Position numbers and translations under genes: made by a program. Source: an uncultured Roseateles sp. (GTDB lineage Bacteria > Pseudomonadota > Gammaproteobacteria > Burkholderiales > Burkholderiaceae_C). Taken from it: a stretch of 38,966 nt of DNA. Each line of letters begins with the position of its first letter. Position 1 is the first letter of the stretch. The notes under the pieces were generated by a model. That model worked only from the letters and a program-made list of their open reading frames with translations. It was not told the origin of the DNA and did not search any database. Where the stretch lies: contig NZ_CAJYPS010000005.1 of assembly GCF_913777145.1 (NCBI RefSeq), positions 1-38,966 on the forward strand, in the 5' to 3' direction. This document shows, piece after piece, positions 10,953 through 18,726 of this stretch.

Positions 10953-12707
10953 TCAGGAGGTGCTCGAACGGAGTTCGCGGCGCAGGATCTTGCCGACGTT
11001 GGTCTTGGGCAGCTCGTCGCGGAACTCGATGAACTTGGGGCGCTTGTAGGCCGTCATCTGCTGGGCGCAGTAGGTGGCGAGGTCTTCCTCGGCCAGGGCC
11101 GGGTCGCTCTTGACCACGAAGAGCTTGACCGCCTCGCCCGACTTGGCGTCAGGCACCCCCACCGCGGCGCATTCGAGCACGCCCGGGAAGAGGTTCACCA
11201 CCTGCTCGATCTCGGTCGGGTACACGTTGAAGCCGCTGACCAGGATCATGTCCTTCTTGCGGTCGACGATGCGGACATAGCCGGTCGCGTCCATGATGCC
11301 GATGTCGCCGCTCTTGAAGAAGCCGTCAGCGGTCATGACGTTGGCGGTCTCGTCCGGGCGCTTCCAGTAGCCGGCCATCACCTGCGGGCCGCGGATGCAG
11401 ATCTCGCCGCGCTCGCCCAGCGGCACGTCACGGCCGTCGTCGTCGCGGATGGCTATCTCGGTGGACGAGATCGGCAGGCCGATGCTGCCGTTGAACACCC
11501 GCAGGTCCAGCGGGTTGATGGTGGCGGCCGGCGAGGTCTCCGACAGGCCGTAGCCCTCCACCACCGGGCAGCCGGTGACCTTGAGCCATTTCTCGGCCGT
11601 GGCCTGCTGCACGGCCATGCCACCGCCGTTGGAAATGACGAGCTCAGAGAAATCAAGCCGTGAGAAGCCCGGCTCGTTGGCCAGCGCGTTGAACAGCGTG
11701 TTCACGGCCGGGAAGATGTGGATCTTGTGGCCGCGCAGCGTTTCGATGAAGCCGGGGATGTCGCGCGGGTTGGGCACCAGGATGTTGAGGTGGCCCATGC
11801 GTGCGCCCAGCATGAAGCAGGCCGTCAGCGCGAAGATGTGATACAGGGGCAGTGCGCAGACGTTGGTGAACTGCATGTCCCCGCTGGCAAATCCGGGGAG
11901 CTTGGCCAGCATCGGCTGGAACCAGGCCTCCACCTGCAGGATGTTGGCGACGATGTTGCGGTGCAGGAGGGTGGCGCCCTTGGACACCCCGGTCGTGCCG
12001 CCGGTGTACTGCAGGAAGGCGACGTCGTCCGGCCCGAGCTCGGGCTTCTTCAGGTTGAGCCGCTCGCCGTGGCGCAGCGCCTCGTTGAAGCGCACCACCG
12101 TGCGACCTTCGCCCACCGGCAGGCGGAACTCCGGCACCATCTTCTTGAGGTGGCGCACCGCAAAGTTGATCAGCGGCCCCTTCCACCAGTTCAGCAGGTC
12201 GCCCATCGAGGCCAGCACGACGTGCTTCACGTCGGTGGCGGCGATGACCTCCTCCAGCGTGTGCGCGAAGTTCTCCAGCACGACGATCGCCCGCGCGCCG
12301 GAGTCCTTGAGCTGGTGCTCCAGTTCGCGCGGCGTGTACAGCGGGTTGACGTTCACCACCACGAAGCCCGCGCGCAGGATGGCCGCGATGGCCACGCCGT
12401 ACTGCAGCACGTTGGGCATCATGATGGCGACGCGGTCGCCCTGCTTCAGGCCCTGGGCCTGCAGCCAGGCGCCGAGCTGCAGGGAGAGCTGGTCGATCTC
12501 CGAGAAGCGCATGCGCTGGCCCATGCAGATGGCGGCGTCGCGCTGGGCATGCTTGCGGAAAGCCTCTTCCAGCAATTGCACCAGCGAGCGATAGACGCCG
12601 GTGTCGATGCTGGCGGGGACGCCAGCCGGGTAGCTCGCCAGCCAGGGCTTGGTGGCGGATGTCGCCTCGGGGACAGCGGTGGCTTCTTCGGCAAGGACGG
12701 CAGTCAT
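10953..12707 (-). CDS. fadD: Long-chain fatty-acid-CoA ligase
   Basis: The protein activates fatty acids to acyl-CoA through an acyl-AMP intermediate, feeding beta-oxidation or lipid synthesis at the inner membrane. The 584-aa product has the ANL-superfamily blocks in order: the P-loop YTGGTTGVSKGATLLHRN, an aromatic gate region, VVEGYGLSETSPAATINP (A5), and GEICIRGPQVMAGYWKRP. After these come GYVRIVDRKKDMILVSGFNVYP (hinge) and the catalytic C-terminal Lys region (PKTNVGKILRREL). The ATG at 12707 is chosen because AAGGG lies 8 nt upstream; a TTG 24 nt earlier is also in frame. Length is slightly above E. coli FadD (561). It lies downstream of the unknown 233-aa gene (65-nt gap, same strand). 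Confidence 0.95.
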   Translation of the reverse strand: MTAVLAEEATAVPEATSATKPWLASYPAGVPASIDTGVYRSLVQLLEEAFRKHAQRDAAICMGQRMRFSEIDQLSLQLGAWLQAQGLKQGDRVAIMMPNVLQYGVAIAAILRAGFVVVNVNPLYTPRELEHQLKDSGARAIVVLENFAHTLEEVIAATDVKHVVLASMGDLLNWWKGPLINFAVRHLKKMVPEFRLPVGEGRTVVRFNEALRHGERLNLKKPELGPDDVAFLQYTGGTTGVSKGATLLHRNIVANILQVEAWFQPMLAKLPGFASGDMQFTNVCALPLYHIFALTACFMLGARMGHLNILVPNPRDIPGFIETLRGHKIHIFPAVNTLFNALANEPGFSRLDFSELVISNGGGMAVQQATAEKWLKVTGCPVVEGYGLSETSPAATINPLDLRVFNGSIGLPISSTEIAIRDDDGRDVPLGERGEICIRGPQVMAGYWKRPDETANVMTADGFFKSGDIGIMDATGYVRIVDRKKDMILVSGFNVYPTEIEQVVNLFPGVLECAAVGVPDAKSGEAVKLFVVKSDPALAEEDLATYCAQQMTAYKRPKFIEFRDELPKTNVGKILRRELRSSTS

Positions 12708-12772
12708 CGGCGGGGCCCTTCTGGCGTGCAACGCGTGGAGCCGTCGATGGTGGTTCGCCCGGTTACTTCAAG

Positions 12773-13474
12773 CTAGGGGAGTTGCCCTAGGGTTGTGGCG
12801 TCCGCTTGAAACAAACCGCGTGCGAGGGCGTCCTCGCGCTGTCGCACAGTCGACAGGAACTCCGCTGCGCCACGCATCGCGCGGAAGGTGTCGAAGCCGC
12901 ATTCGAGAAAGTTCTGCAGCGCCCCCAGCCCCGCAAGCTGCGCCGGGCCGCGCATCAGCCGCAGCGACTGGCGCAGCAGCGGCTTGCGGGTGAGACGGTC
13001 CAGCGCATCGCCCACGGCCATGGTGAGTTCGATCTGCTGCTGCCGGGCGGCCGGCTCGCCGCAGGCGCGCCAGGCGTCGGCATAGCGTGCGGGCGTGATG
13101 TCCGCTGAGTCGAGCCGTTCGGCCATGCGGGTGTCCAGTCGCTCGGAGAGGGCGTGCAGGCGGGCCAGGCGGGCCACGGTCTCGATCACTTCGTCGGGGA
13201 AGAGCCGGGTCAGCGTCGGGATGACGCGGGCGAACTGCGCATCACGCTGGCGGAAGTCGTCGGGGCCGTAGAGCTCCTGCAGGAAGAAGCGCGTCGCCGC
13301 CTGGTAGCGCGGGTGGGCCAGCAGGTCGGCATAGGTCTGTGCGAAACGCCGTTGCTGGTAGGCCTTGAGCGCCTGCACCCGGGCGTCGAGCTCTGGCTCG
13401 GCGGCGCGGCGGGCGCGCTCGGCGTCGACGGCGCGCAGTTCGTTCAGCAGGGAGTCAGCGGTCAGCGGGTCCAT
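12773..13474 (-). CDS. Conserved-looking helical protein of unknown function
   Basis: A 233-aa soluble, largely helical protein with many Arg, Ala and Leu residues and no signal peptide. The most distinctive stretch is TRFFLQELYGPDDFRQRD (about 61-78), followed by a helix-rich region with DEVIETVARLARLHALSERL. I do not recognise a named family. Codon use matches the neighbours and the frame is clean. It is divergent from the lipase gene (37-nt gap) and upstream of fadD on the same strand, which gives a weak hint of a lipid-related role but nothing more. Confidence 0.8.
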   Translation of the reverse strand: MDPLTADSLLNELRAVDAERARRAAEPELDARVQALKAYQQRRFAQTYADLLAHPRYQAATRFFLQELYGPDDFRQRDAQFARVIPTLTRLFPDEVIETVARLARLHALSERLDTRMAERLDSADITPARYADAWRACGEPAARQQQIELTMAVGDALDRLTRKPLLRQSLRLMRGPAQLAGLGALQNFLECGFDTFRAMRGAAEFLSTVRQREDALARGLFQADATTLGQLP

Positions 13475-13499
13475 GGGGCAGGCCCCATTTTGGCGCGCT

Positions 13500-13505
13500 T
13501 AGACT
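13500..13505 (+). promoter_or_regulatory. TAGACT -10-like element, leaderless-type spacing
   Basis: TAGACT ends 6 nt before the ATG at 13512, too close for a normal ribosome binding site, so the transcript may start at or near the start codon. No convincing -35 is seen. The same element with 7-nt spacing precedes padR and creA. Confidence 0.4.
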
Positions 13506-13511
13506 GCCCCG

Positions 13512-14396
13512 ATGAATGCAAGCCTGCAGCGCTTCTGGGTTCTCGTGCGCCTTTCACTGGCCGTGGCCGTGGGCTGGGTCGCCGGGTGGGGATGGGGACT
13601 TGCGACGCTGGCGCTCCAGAGCCTGGTGCTGGCCCTGGGGTTCGTGCAGCTTCGCTGGGTCAACCAGCCAGCGCCGGGCTGGGGTGCCTTGCTCAAGGCC
13701 TGGGCGGGTGAAGCGGTGGCCAGCGAGCTGGCCTTCTCCTGGCGCCAGCCCTGGCGCGAATGGGCGGAGCCTGACCACCTGCCCGAAGGCGCCCGGCAGG
13801 GGGTGCTGCTGGTGCACGGCTTCGCCTGCAACCGTGGTCGCTGGAACGGCTGGATGCGCCGGCTGCGGGCCGACGGGGTGGCCTTTGTCGCGCCGTCGCT
13901 GGAGCCAGCCTTCGGCAGCATCGACGATTACGCCGACGAGATCGAGGCCGGCGTGCGCCGCCTGATGGCCGCGACCGGCCGCATGCCGGTGGTCTGCGCG
14001 CACAGCATGGGCGGCCTGGCGCTGCGGGCCTGGTGGCGCCGGTACGGCGCGCAGCATGCGCAAGCGCCCCGCGCGATCACGCTCGGCTCGCCCCACCAGG
14101 GCACCCGCATGGCGGCACTTGGCCTGGGCGTGAACGCGGCCCAGATGCGCCGCGGCAGCGCCTGGCTGGCAGCCCTGCCGGGCCTGCCGGATGTCGACTG
14201 CTTCTGGACGCCGTGCGATCAGGTGGTCAACCCGGCCGCAACCGCCATCCAGGCTGAAGGACGCGCGCACCGGGTGGACGCGGTGGGGCACATGGGCCTG
14301 GTGCACTCCGACGCTGCCTGGCAGCAGTTGCAGGTGGCGCTGAGCGGCCAGGCGCCCGTCAGTCCCGCGCCGACAGGAAGCGCGCCAGCGAGGTGA
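13512..14396 (+). CDS. Alpha/beta hydrolase, lipase-like, with N-terminal membrane helices
   Basis: A 294-aa protein. Residues about 8-48 form one or two hydrophobic helices, probably anchoring it in the inner membrane. The hydrolase domain starts with VLLVHGFACNRGRWNGW (oxyanion region, about 98-114), then PVVCAHSMGGLALRAW with nucleophile Ser165 in a GXSXG-like AHSMGG. The acid is probably in the DQVVNP region and the His in VGHMGLVHS near the C-terminus. TLGSPHQGTRMA resembles triacylglycerol lipases and PGAP1-like esterases. Substrate unknown. Its 3' end overlaps the convergent hydrolase gene by 38 bp. No Shine-Dalgarno sequence is visible; a TAGACT element lies 6 nt upstream. Confidence 0.9.
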   Translation: MNASLQRFWVLVRLSLAVAVGWVAGWGWGLATLALQSLVLALGFVQLRWVNQPAPGWGALLKAWAGEAVASELAFSWRQPWREWAEPDHLPEGARQGVLLVHGFACNRGRWNGWMRRLRADGVAFVAPSLEPAFGSIDDYADEIEAGVRRLMAATGRMPVVCAHSMGGLALRAWWRRYGAQHAQAPRAITLGSPHQGTRMAALGLGVNAAQMRRGSAWLAALPGLPDVDCFWTPCDQVVNPAATAIQAEGRAHRVDAVGHMGLVHSDAAWQQLQVALSGQAPVSPAPTGSAPAR

Positions 14397-15291
14397 TGTC
14401 GATGGCGCAATGGCCGCCGTACAGCGGATGCCATTCGGTATCGACACCCAACGCCTGGGCCCGCGTCGCCAGCGCCTGGGTGCCCTCGAAATTGCCGTAA
14501 CGGTCATACAAGCCGCAGGACAGGTACAGCGCGGGCCGCCGCGGCGCGCCGGCCAGGGTCTCGATCAGGGCCAGCGGTGATACCCGCGCCCATTCGGCGT
14601 CATCAGCCACATGCTGGCGGGCCAGCCACCACACGCCGAAGGCGACCTTGGGGTCGGCGCCGGTGCGCTGCAGCGCGGCGCGGAGTGTGCCCAGGCTCGC
14701 GAACGGCGAGTCTTGGTAGACGCCGGGGCAGAGGGCGGCGATCCGGTCGAAGCGGCCGGGCTGGCTCAGGCCCAGCGTCAGCACGTTCAGGCCGCCCATG
14801 GATTCGCCCACCAGCATGCGCCGACGCGGTGTGCCCGTTTGCGCGTCGAGCTGCGCATCCAGCCGGTCCAGCTGTGGGCCGATACGGTCCAGCAGTCCGC
14901 TGCGCGGCGCTTGCGCGCGCGGCGTCAGCAGCCATTCCCGCCCGTAGGACAGGGTCACGACCGTCGGTGCCGGCAGGCCCAGGCGCTGCCATTCGCCCTG
15001 CACCTGGGCGGTGAAGTAGCTCGGGTCGTTCCAGGCCTCGGCGTCCAGCCCGCGGCCATGCAGGTGGTAGACGCGATCGGGGGCGCTCGGGCCGGTGGGC
15101 TGGTTGATGCAGTAGTGCAAGTCGTCCAGCGTGCCGCAGGTTTGCCGAGCGGGCGTGAAGGTGACGGCCTGCTCGCCTTGAGGGGCGGTGAGCCGGGCCC
15201 AGGCCATGGACGCCAGCGCCACGAGCGCCAGCAGGATCAGGGCGGGCAGGGCGAGGCGGTGCGCCAGGCGGTGCAGGGAAGAGGTGTTCAT
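14359..15291 (-). CDS. Exported or membrane-anchored alpha/beta hydrolase (esterase-like)
   Basis: A 310-aa protein with an N-terminal hydrophobic helix (about 14-32) acting as a signal anchor or signal peptide. The mature part resembles esterase-D/feruloyl-esterase-type hydrolases: VYHLHGRGLDAEAW (oxyanion region), then RRRMLVGESMGGLNVLTLGL with nucleophile Ser164. An Asp is likely in LSCGLYDRYGNFEG, and a His in PLYGGHCAID near the end. A Cys pair (Cys52, Cys61) suggests a disulfide and thus export. Substrate unknown. The stop lies inside the end of the convergent lipase-like gene (38-bp overlap). The gap upstream to the membrane-protein gene is 80 nt, same strand. Confidence 0.9.
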   Translation of the reverse strand: MNTSSLHRLAHRLALPALILLALVALASMAWARLTAPQGEQAVTFTPARQTCGTLDDLHYCINQPTGPSAPDRVYHLHGRGLDAEAWNDPSYFTAQVQGEWQRLGLPAPTVVTLSYGREWLLTPRAQAPRSGLLDRIGPQLDRLDAQLDAQTGTPRRRMLVGESMGGLNVLTLGLSQPGRFDRIAALCPGVYQDSPFASLGTLRAALQRTGADPKVAFGVWWLARQHVADDAEWARVSPLALIETLAGAPRRPALYLSCGLYDRYGNFEGTQALATRAQALGVDTEWHPLYGGHCAIDITSLARFLSARD

Positions 15292-15371
15292 CGGAAGTGC
15301 TCGTTGAAAGGCTGGGCCGCTCGGCCATGCGGCAGCTCACCGCGGCTGCGGTGCGACAGGGGAAGGGGGCG

Positions 15372-16493
15372 TCAGGCCAGGCCGGCGCGGGGCAGCGGCG
15401 GCGCGCGGCGGGCGGGCGGTGACGCGGATGAGACGCGGGGCCGGCGCGAGGCTGTGGCGGGGCCACCGGGCAGCAGCGCCAGGCTCAGCACATAGCCGAC
15501 GATGAAGCTGCCGCCAAAACCCAGCACCGGCGCGGGCAGCCAACCCGGCAGGGCCAGCCCGAGCAGGGCCGCCCACGCGAGGCCGTGCTCACGGGCGCGC
15601 CGGTGCAGCAGGCCTGGCAGCAGCAGCGTCAGCCAGGCGGCAGTCATCAGCCCGCCCAGCGCCGCGCTGTGCATGAAGGCCAGCTGCAACACCTCGTCGA
15701 CATACGGGCTGGGCGGCGGTGCCGTCCAGCGGGCCTGGGCTGCTCGGGCGAGCGCCACGGCCAGCAGGGCCAGAGCTGCCAGCGCGCTCGAGCGGGTCCG
15801 CGCCACGCGCATCGCGAGCAGCACCGCCGTCACGGCCAGCAGCGGCGCCTGCGCCTGGGCGGCCAGCGCAAACAGCCCCATCGCCAGCCCCGTCAGCTGC
15901 AGCGCGCGCAGCGCCAGCGGCAGGGGTGAGGCCCCCGCGACGGGGGCTGACACCGCCCACCAGGCTGGGCACAGCAACCAGGTGGCCTGCACCGGCAGCG
16001 GACCCAGGCGCAGCCAACCCGTCGGGGCGGCGCCGTCAGCTTGCGGCGCGCTGGCCCAGAGCAGCGCGGCGCCGAGGGCGAAGGTGGTGGCGGCTCGCCA
16101 GCGGGCATCCTGCTGAAGGCGGGGGCGGGGCAGGAGCCAAAAACTGGCGCAGGCCAGGGCGAGCGACAGGCCGTTCACCCAGGCATAGCCGCTCGGCGCG
16201 TCTCGCGTGGCCATGAAGGTGCCGCCCAGGCCGACGACGAGACCGGCGCAGGCCAGGCCCAGGTGGTCCGGCTCGCTCAGCGACCCCACGGCACGGCACG
16301 TGGCGAGATGAAGCGCCGCGGTGAAGCAGCCCCAGGCGTAGATCAGCGCGTCCTGGGCATCGTCGATCGCCAGCACCTCGGCCCGCATGGCGCGAGCCCA
16401 ATCCGCCTGGCGCGAGGGCAGCAGCGCCTGGGCCAGGGTTAGCAGGGCACGGGTGAGGCCGGCGCACAGCCAGCGTGGCAGGGTGCGACTCAT
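15372..16493 (-). CDS. Polytopic membrane protein paired with a PadR regulator
   Basis: A 373-aa protein with about eight to ten hydrophobic helices from residue 75 on. A short amphipathic N-terminal region (LPSRQADWARAMRAEVLAI) precedes them, and a basic, Pro-rich cytosolic tail follows. The late part has a conserved-looking loop, SPYVDEVLQLAFMHSAALGG, and GFGGSFIVGYVLSLALLP. I do not recognise a transport motif. The start codon overlaps the padR stop (ATGA), so the two are translationally coupled, and the membrane protein is very likely the main target of PadR autoregulation. Membrane proteins paired this way with PadR often respond to membrane-active compounds; that is a family analogy only. 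Confidence 0.85.
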   Translation of the reverse strand: MSRTLPRWLCAGLTRALLTLAQALLPSRQADWARAMRAEVLAIDDAQDALIYAWGCFTAALHLATCRAVGSLSEPDHLGLACAGLVVGLGGTFMATRDAPSGYAWVNGLSLALACASFWLLPRPRLQQDARWRAATTFALGAALLWASAPQADGAAPTGWLRLGPLPVQATWLLCPAWWAVSAPVAGASPLPLALRALQLTGLAMGLFALAAQAQAPLLAVTAVLLAMRVARTRSSALAALALLAVALARAAQARWTAPPPSPYVDEVLQLAFMHSAALGGLMTAAWLTLLLPGLLHRRAREHGLAWAALLGLALPGWLPAPVLGFGGSFIVGYVLSLALLPGGPATASRRPRVSSASPPARRAPPLPRAGLA

Positions 16494-16828
16494 GCAGGCT
16501 CCGCGGCGTCGGCGTTGTCGTCGGGGGTGACGCGGGTCAACAAGGCGCGCACCTCGGCCAGCGCGTCGGCCATCGAGTTCACGAGCGCCACGCCGGCGTC
16601 GGTCAGCCGGTACACATGCCGGGGCGGGCGGCCGGCGATGGGAGATTCCTCCCAGCGCGCCTCCAGCTGGCCGGCGGCCTCCAGCCGCATCAGCAGCGGA
16701 TAGAGCGTGCCCGACTTCAGGCCCGACAGGGCGGTGATGTCGTAGCCATGCCGCCAGTCAGCGCCGGCATCAGCCAGCACGGCGAGGGCCCTGAGGGCCT
16801 GGGGAGAGAAAGCGCGGGAGCGTGCCAT
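16490..16828 (-). CDS. PadR-family transcriptional repressor
   Basis: A 112-aa winged-helix regulator. It has the PadR core: RALAVLADAGADWRHGYDIT, LSGLKSGTLYPLLMRLEAAGQLEARWEE (recognition helix and wing) and GRPPRHVYRLTDAG, with a short C-terminal dimerisation helix as in the PadR-s2 subfamily. The ATG at 16828 is only 1 nt from a perfect 30-bp palindrome that covers a TTGACC-N16-TAGACT promoter, which indicates autorepression. No ribosome binding site fits between the palindrome and the ATG, so the mRNA is probably leaderless. It is co-translated with the membrane protein. Confidence 0.93.
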   Translation of the reverse strand: MARSRAFSPQALRALAVLADAGADWRHGYDITALSGLKSGTLYPLLMRLEAAGQLEARWEESPIAGRPPRHVYRLTDAGVALVNSMADALAEVRALLTRVTPDDNADAAEPA

Positions 16829-16829
16829 G

Positions 16830-16863
16830 CCGTTAAGTCTACATATGTAGACTTAACGGTCAA
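16830..16863 (-). promoter_or_regulatory. padR promoter and 30-bp perfect palindromic operator
   Basis: Bases 16830-16859 form a perfect inverted repeat with 15-nt arms (left arm CCGTTAAGTCTACAT). On the minus strand TTGACC (-35, 16863-16858) is 16 nt from TAGACT (-10, 16841-16836), and the A of the padR ATG is 8 bases after the last T of the -10, the expected transcription start. A repressor dimer on the palindrome would block the spacer and the -10 completely. Confidence 0.85.
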
Positions 16864-16894
16864 GTGGGATTGCGCAGGCCTGGGCCTGGCGACC

Positions 16895-18043
16895 TCAGGC
16901 GGCCCCGGCCGCTTCCTTGGCGTCGTCCTTCAGCACGCCGCGGCGGATCTGGTCGAGTTCGATGCTCTCGAACAGCGCCTTGAAGTTGCCTTCACCGAAA
17001 CCCTCGTTGCCCTTGCGCTGGATGAGCTCGAAGAAGATCGGGCCGATCACTTCCTTGGTGAAGATCTGCAGCAGCAGCTCGTTGTCGGCACCCAGGTGGG
17101 TGGCGCCATCGATCAGGATGCGCAGGCGGCGCAGCTCCGCCACGTTCTCGCCGTGTTGTGGCAGGCGCTTGTCGATCAGGTCGAAGTAGGTGTCGATGGT
17201 GTCCTGGAAGGCCACGCCCGTGCCCTTCATGCCTTCCACCGACTTGTAGATGTCCGTCGTGCCCAGGGCCACGTGCTGAATGCCCTCGCCGCGGTACAGG
17301 TCCAGGTATTCGGCGATCTGGCTCTTGTCGTCGCTGCTCTCATTGATCGGGATGCGGATCTTGCCGCAGGGGCTGGTCATGGCCTTGCTCTTGAGGCCGG
17401 TCAGCTTGCCCTCGATGTCGAAGTAGCGCACCTCGCGGAAGTTGAAGAAGCGCTCGTAGAACTCCGACCACTCCTTCATGCGGCCCCGGAACACGTTGTG
17501 CGTCAGGTGGTCGATCTCGGTGAGGCCGTGGCCCACCGGGTTGGGGTCCACCGGCTGGCCGGCCGCGTCCAGCAGCGGCACGAAGTCCACGTCGTAGATG
17601 GAGATGTTGCCGATCGCGCCGGCCTTCGCGCCGCCCTTGCCCTGCCAGCGGTCGACGAAGTAGATCAGCGAGTCGCCTATGCCCTTGATGGCCGGAATGT
17701 TCAGCTCCATCGGGCCGGCCTTGTTGTCAAAGCCCCAGGCGCCCAGTTCCAGCGCGCGCTGGTAGGCATGGGCGGCATCCTGCACGCGGAATGCGATGGC
17801 GCAGATGGACGGGCCGTGCAGGCGTGCGAAGCGCTGTGCAAAGGAGTCCGTCTCGGAGTTGATGATGAAGTTCACGCCGCCCTGGCGGTACAGCGTCACG
17901 GCCTTGTGGCGGTGGCGGGCCACGGCGCTGAAGCCCATGGTCTCGAACAGCCGGCCCAGTGCGGCGGGATCGGGGGCGGCGAATTCGATGAACTCGAAGC
18001 CGTCGGTGCCCATGGGGTTGTCCCAGGGAGTGAACTTGGCCAT
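16895..18043 (-). CDS. hppD: 4-hydroxyphenylpyruvate dioxygenase
   Basis: The enzyme turns 4-hydroxyphenylpyruvate into homogentisate in tyrosine breakdown, using non-haem Fe(II) and O2. The 382-aa protein has two vicinal-oxygen-chelate halves. Its facial triad is visible as His179 in IDHLTHNVFRGRM, His257 in GIQHVALGT and Glu339 in IFFELIQRKGNEGFGEGNF. The C-terminal FGEGNFKALFESIE helix that gates the active site is complete. The ATG at 18043 has GGAGA upstream. An Lrp/AsnC regulator is transcribed divergently from the 110-bp gap. No other homogentisate-pathway gene is in the window. Confidence 0.97.
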   Translation of the reverse strand: MAKFTPWDNPMGTDGFEFIEFAAPDPAALGRLFETMGFSAVARHRHKAVTLYRQGGVNFIINSETDSFAQRFARLHGPSICAIAFRVQDAAHAYQRALELGAWGFDNKAGPMELNIPAIKGIGDSLIYFVDRWQGKGGAKAGAIGNISIYDVDFVPLLDAAGQPVDPNPVGHGLTEIDHLTHNVFRGRMKEWSEFYERFFNFREVRYFDIEGKLTGLKSKAMTSPCGKIRIPINESSDDKSQIAEYLDLYRGEGIQHVALGTTDIYKSVEGMKGTGVAFQDTIDTYFDLIDKRLPQHGENVAELRRLRILIDGATHLGADNELLLQIFTKEVIGPIFFELIQRKGNEGFGEGNFKALFESIELDQIRRGVLKDDAKEAAGAA

Positions 18044-18099
18044 GTCGGTCTCCTGCGTCTAGCTCTTGGATCGGCGGATTCTGCGGCGCCGCCTGCGCA

Positions 18100-18115
18100 G
18101 ATTTCGTGCGAAATC
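18100..18115. promoter_or_regulatory. Inverted repeat between hppD and the Lrp-type regulator
   Basis: GATTTCG-TG-CGAAATC is a 7+7 bp perfect inverted repeat centred in the divergent intergenic region, 56 nt upstream of hppD and 38 nt upstream of the regulator start. An AT-bearing dyad of this size is a reasonable binding site for the adjacent Lrp/AsnC protein. Function is inferred. Confidence 0.5.
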
Positions 18116-18153
18116 GGGCGCCGATAAAGCGGCGAACGCAGGAGAACTGCAAA

Positions 18154-18645
18154 ATGATGGCCATGGAAGCCGAACTCGCGCTGGACGCCATAGACCACCG
18201 CCTGCTGCGTGCGCTGCAGCAGGACGGCCGTGTCACCTACGACACGCTGGCCGGCGAGGTGGGGCTGTCGGCCTCGGCCGTGCTGCGCCGGGTGCGGCGG
18301 CTGGAAGAGGGCGGGGTCATCGCGCGTTACGTGGCCCTGGTGCCGCCCGAGCGCGTGGGGCTGGCGCTGACCGCCTACATCAATGTGCGGCTGGAGAAGC
18401 AGACCGACAACCCGTTGCGCAACCCGCGCGACCTGTTCCGTGCCGCGGTGCAGGCCTGGCCCGAGGTGGCGGAGTGCGCGGCGCTGACCGGCGAGATGGA
18501 CTATCTGCTGCGCGTGCTGGTGCAGGACATGCAGCACTACGCCCGCTTCATCAGCGACACGCTGCTGATGCACCCCAGCGTGCAGGACTGCAAGACCAGC
18601 TTCGTGCTGGAGCGGCTGAAGAACACCACGGCCGTGCCGCTGTAG
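18154..18645 (+). CDS. Lrp/AsnC-family transcriptional regulator
   Basis: A 163-aa regulator with an N-terminal helix-turn-helix (ALDAIDHRLLRALQQDGR, then TYDTLAGEVGLSASAVLRRVRRLEEGGVI) and a C-terminal RAM/AsnC ligand-binding domain. That domain includes the typical LTGEMDYLLRVLVQDMQHY and a C-terminal KTSFVLERLKNTTAVPL. AGGAG (18140-18144) lies 9 nt before the ATG at 18154; an ATG immediately after it is an alternative, and the frame is open 48 nt further upstream without a ribosome binding site. Being divergent from hppD, it probably controls tyrosine breakdown in response to an aromatic amino acid or ketoacid; this is inferred from position. Confidence 0.94.
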   Translation: MMAMEAELALDAIDHRLLRALQQDGRVTYDTLAGEVGLSASAVLRRVRRLEEGGVIARYVALVPPERVGLALTAYINVRLEKQTDNPLRNPRDLFRAAVQAWPEVAECAALTGEMDYLLRVLVQDMQHYARFISDTLLMHPSVQDCKTSFVLERLKNTTAVPL

Positions 18646-18650
18646 CGCCG

Positions 18651-18677
18651 GGAATAAAGCGCCGCCGCCCTCGTCTA
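18651..18677 (+). promoter_or_regulatory. Putative ECF-type promoter of the sigma/anti-sigma operon
   Basis: GGAAT (18651-18655), a 16-nt spacer, then CGTC (18672-18675) lie 51 nt before the sigma-factor ATG. The GGAA.../CGTC layout is typical of ECF sigma promoters. The same motif with the same spacing lies at 20380-20404 before the PEP-CTERM gene. This supports autoregulation of the sigma factor. Confidence 0.6.
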
Positions 18678-18726
18678 TGCTGATGGGCGCCCCGTGCGCC
18701 GCTGTTTTGCGACCCGCCTTTTACCC

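Noticed and set aside
14944..14952. GTAGGACAGG, similar to the TGTAGGACG motif
   Set aside because: Lies within a coding region, lacks the leading TG and the final G, and has no promoter context.
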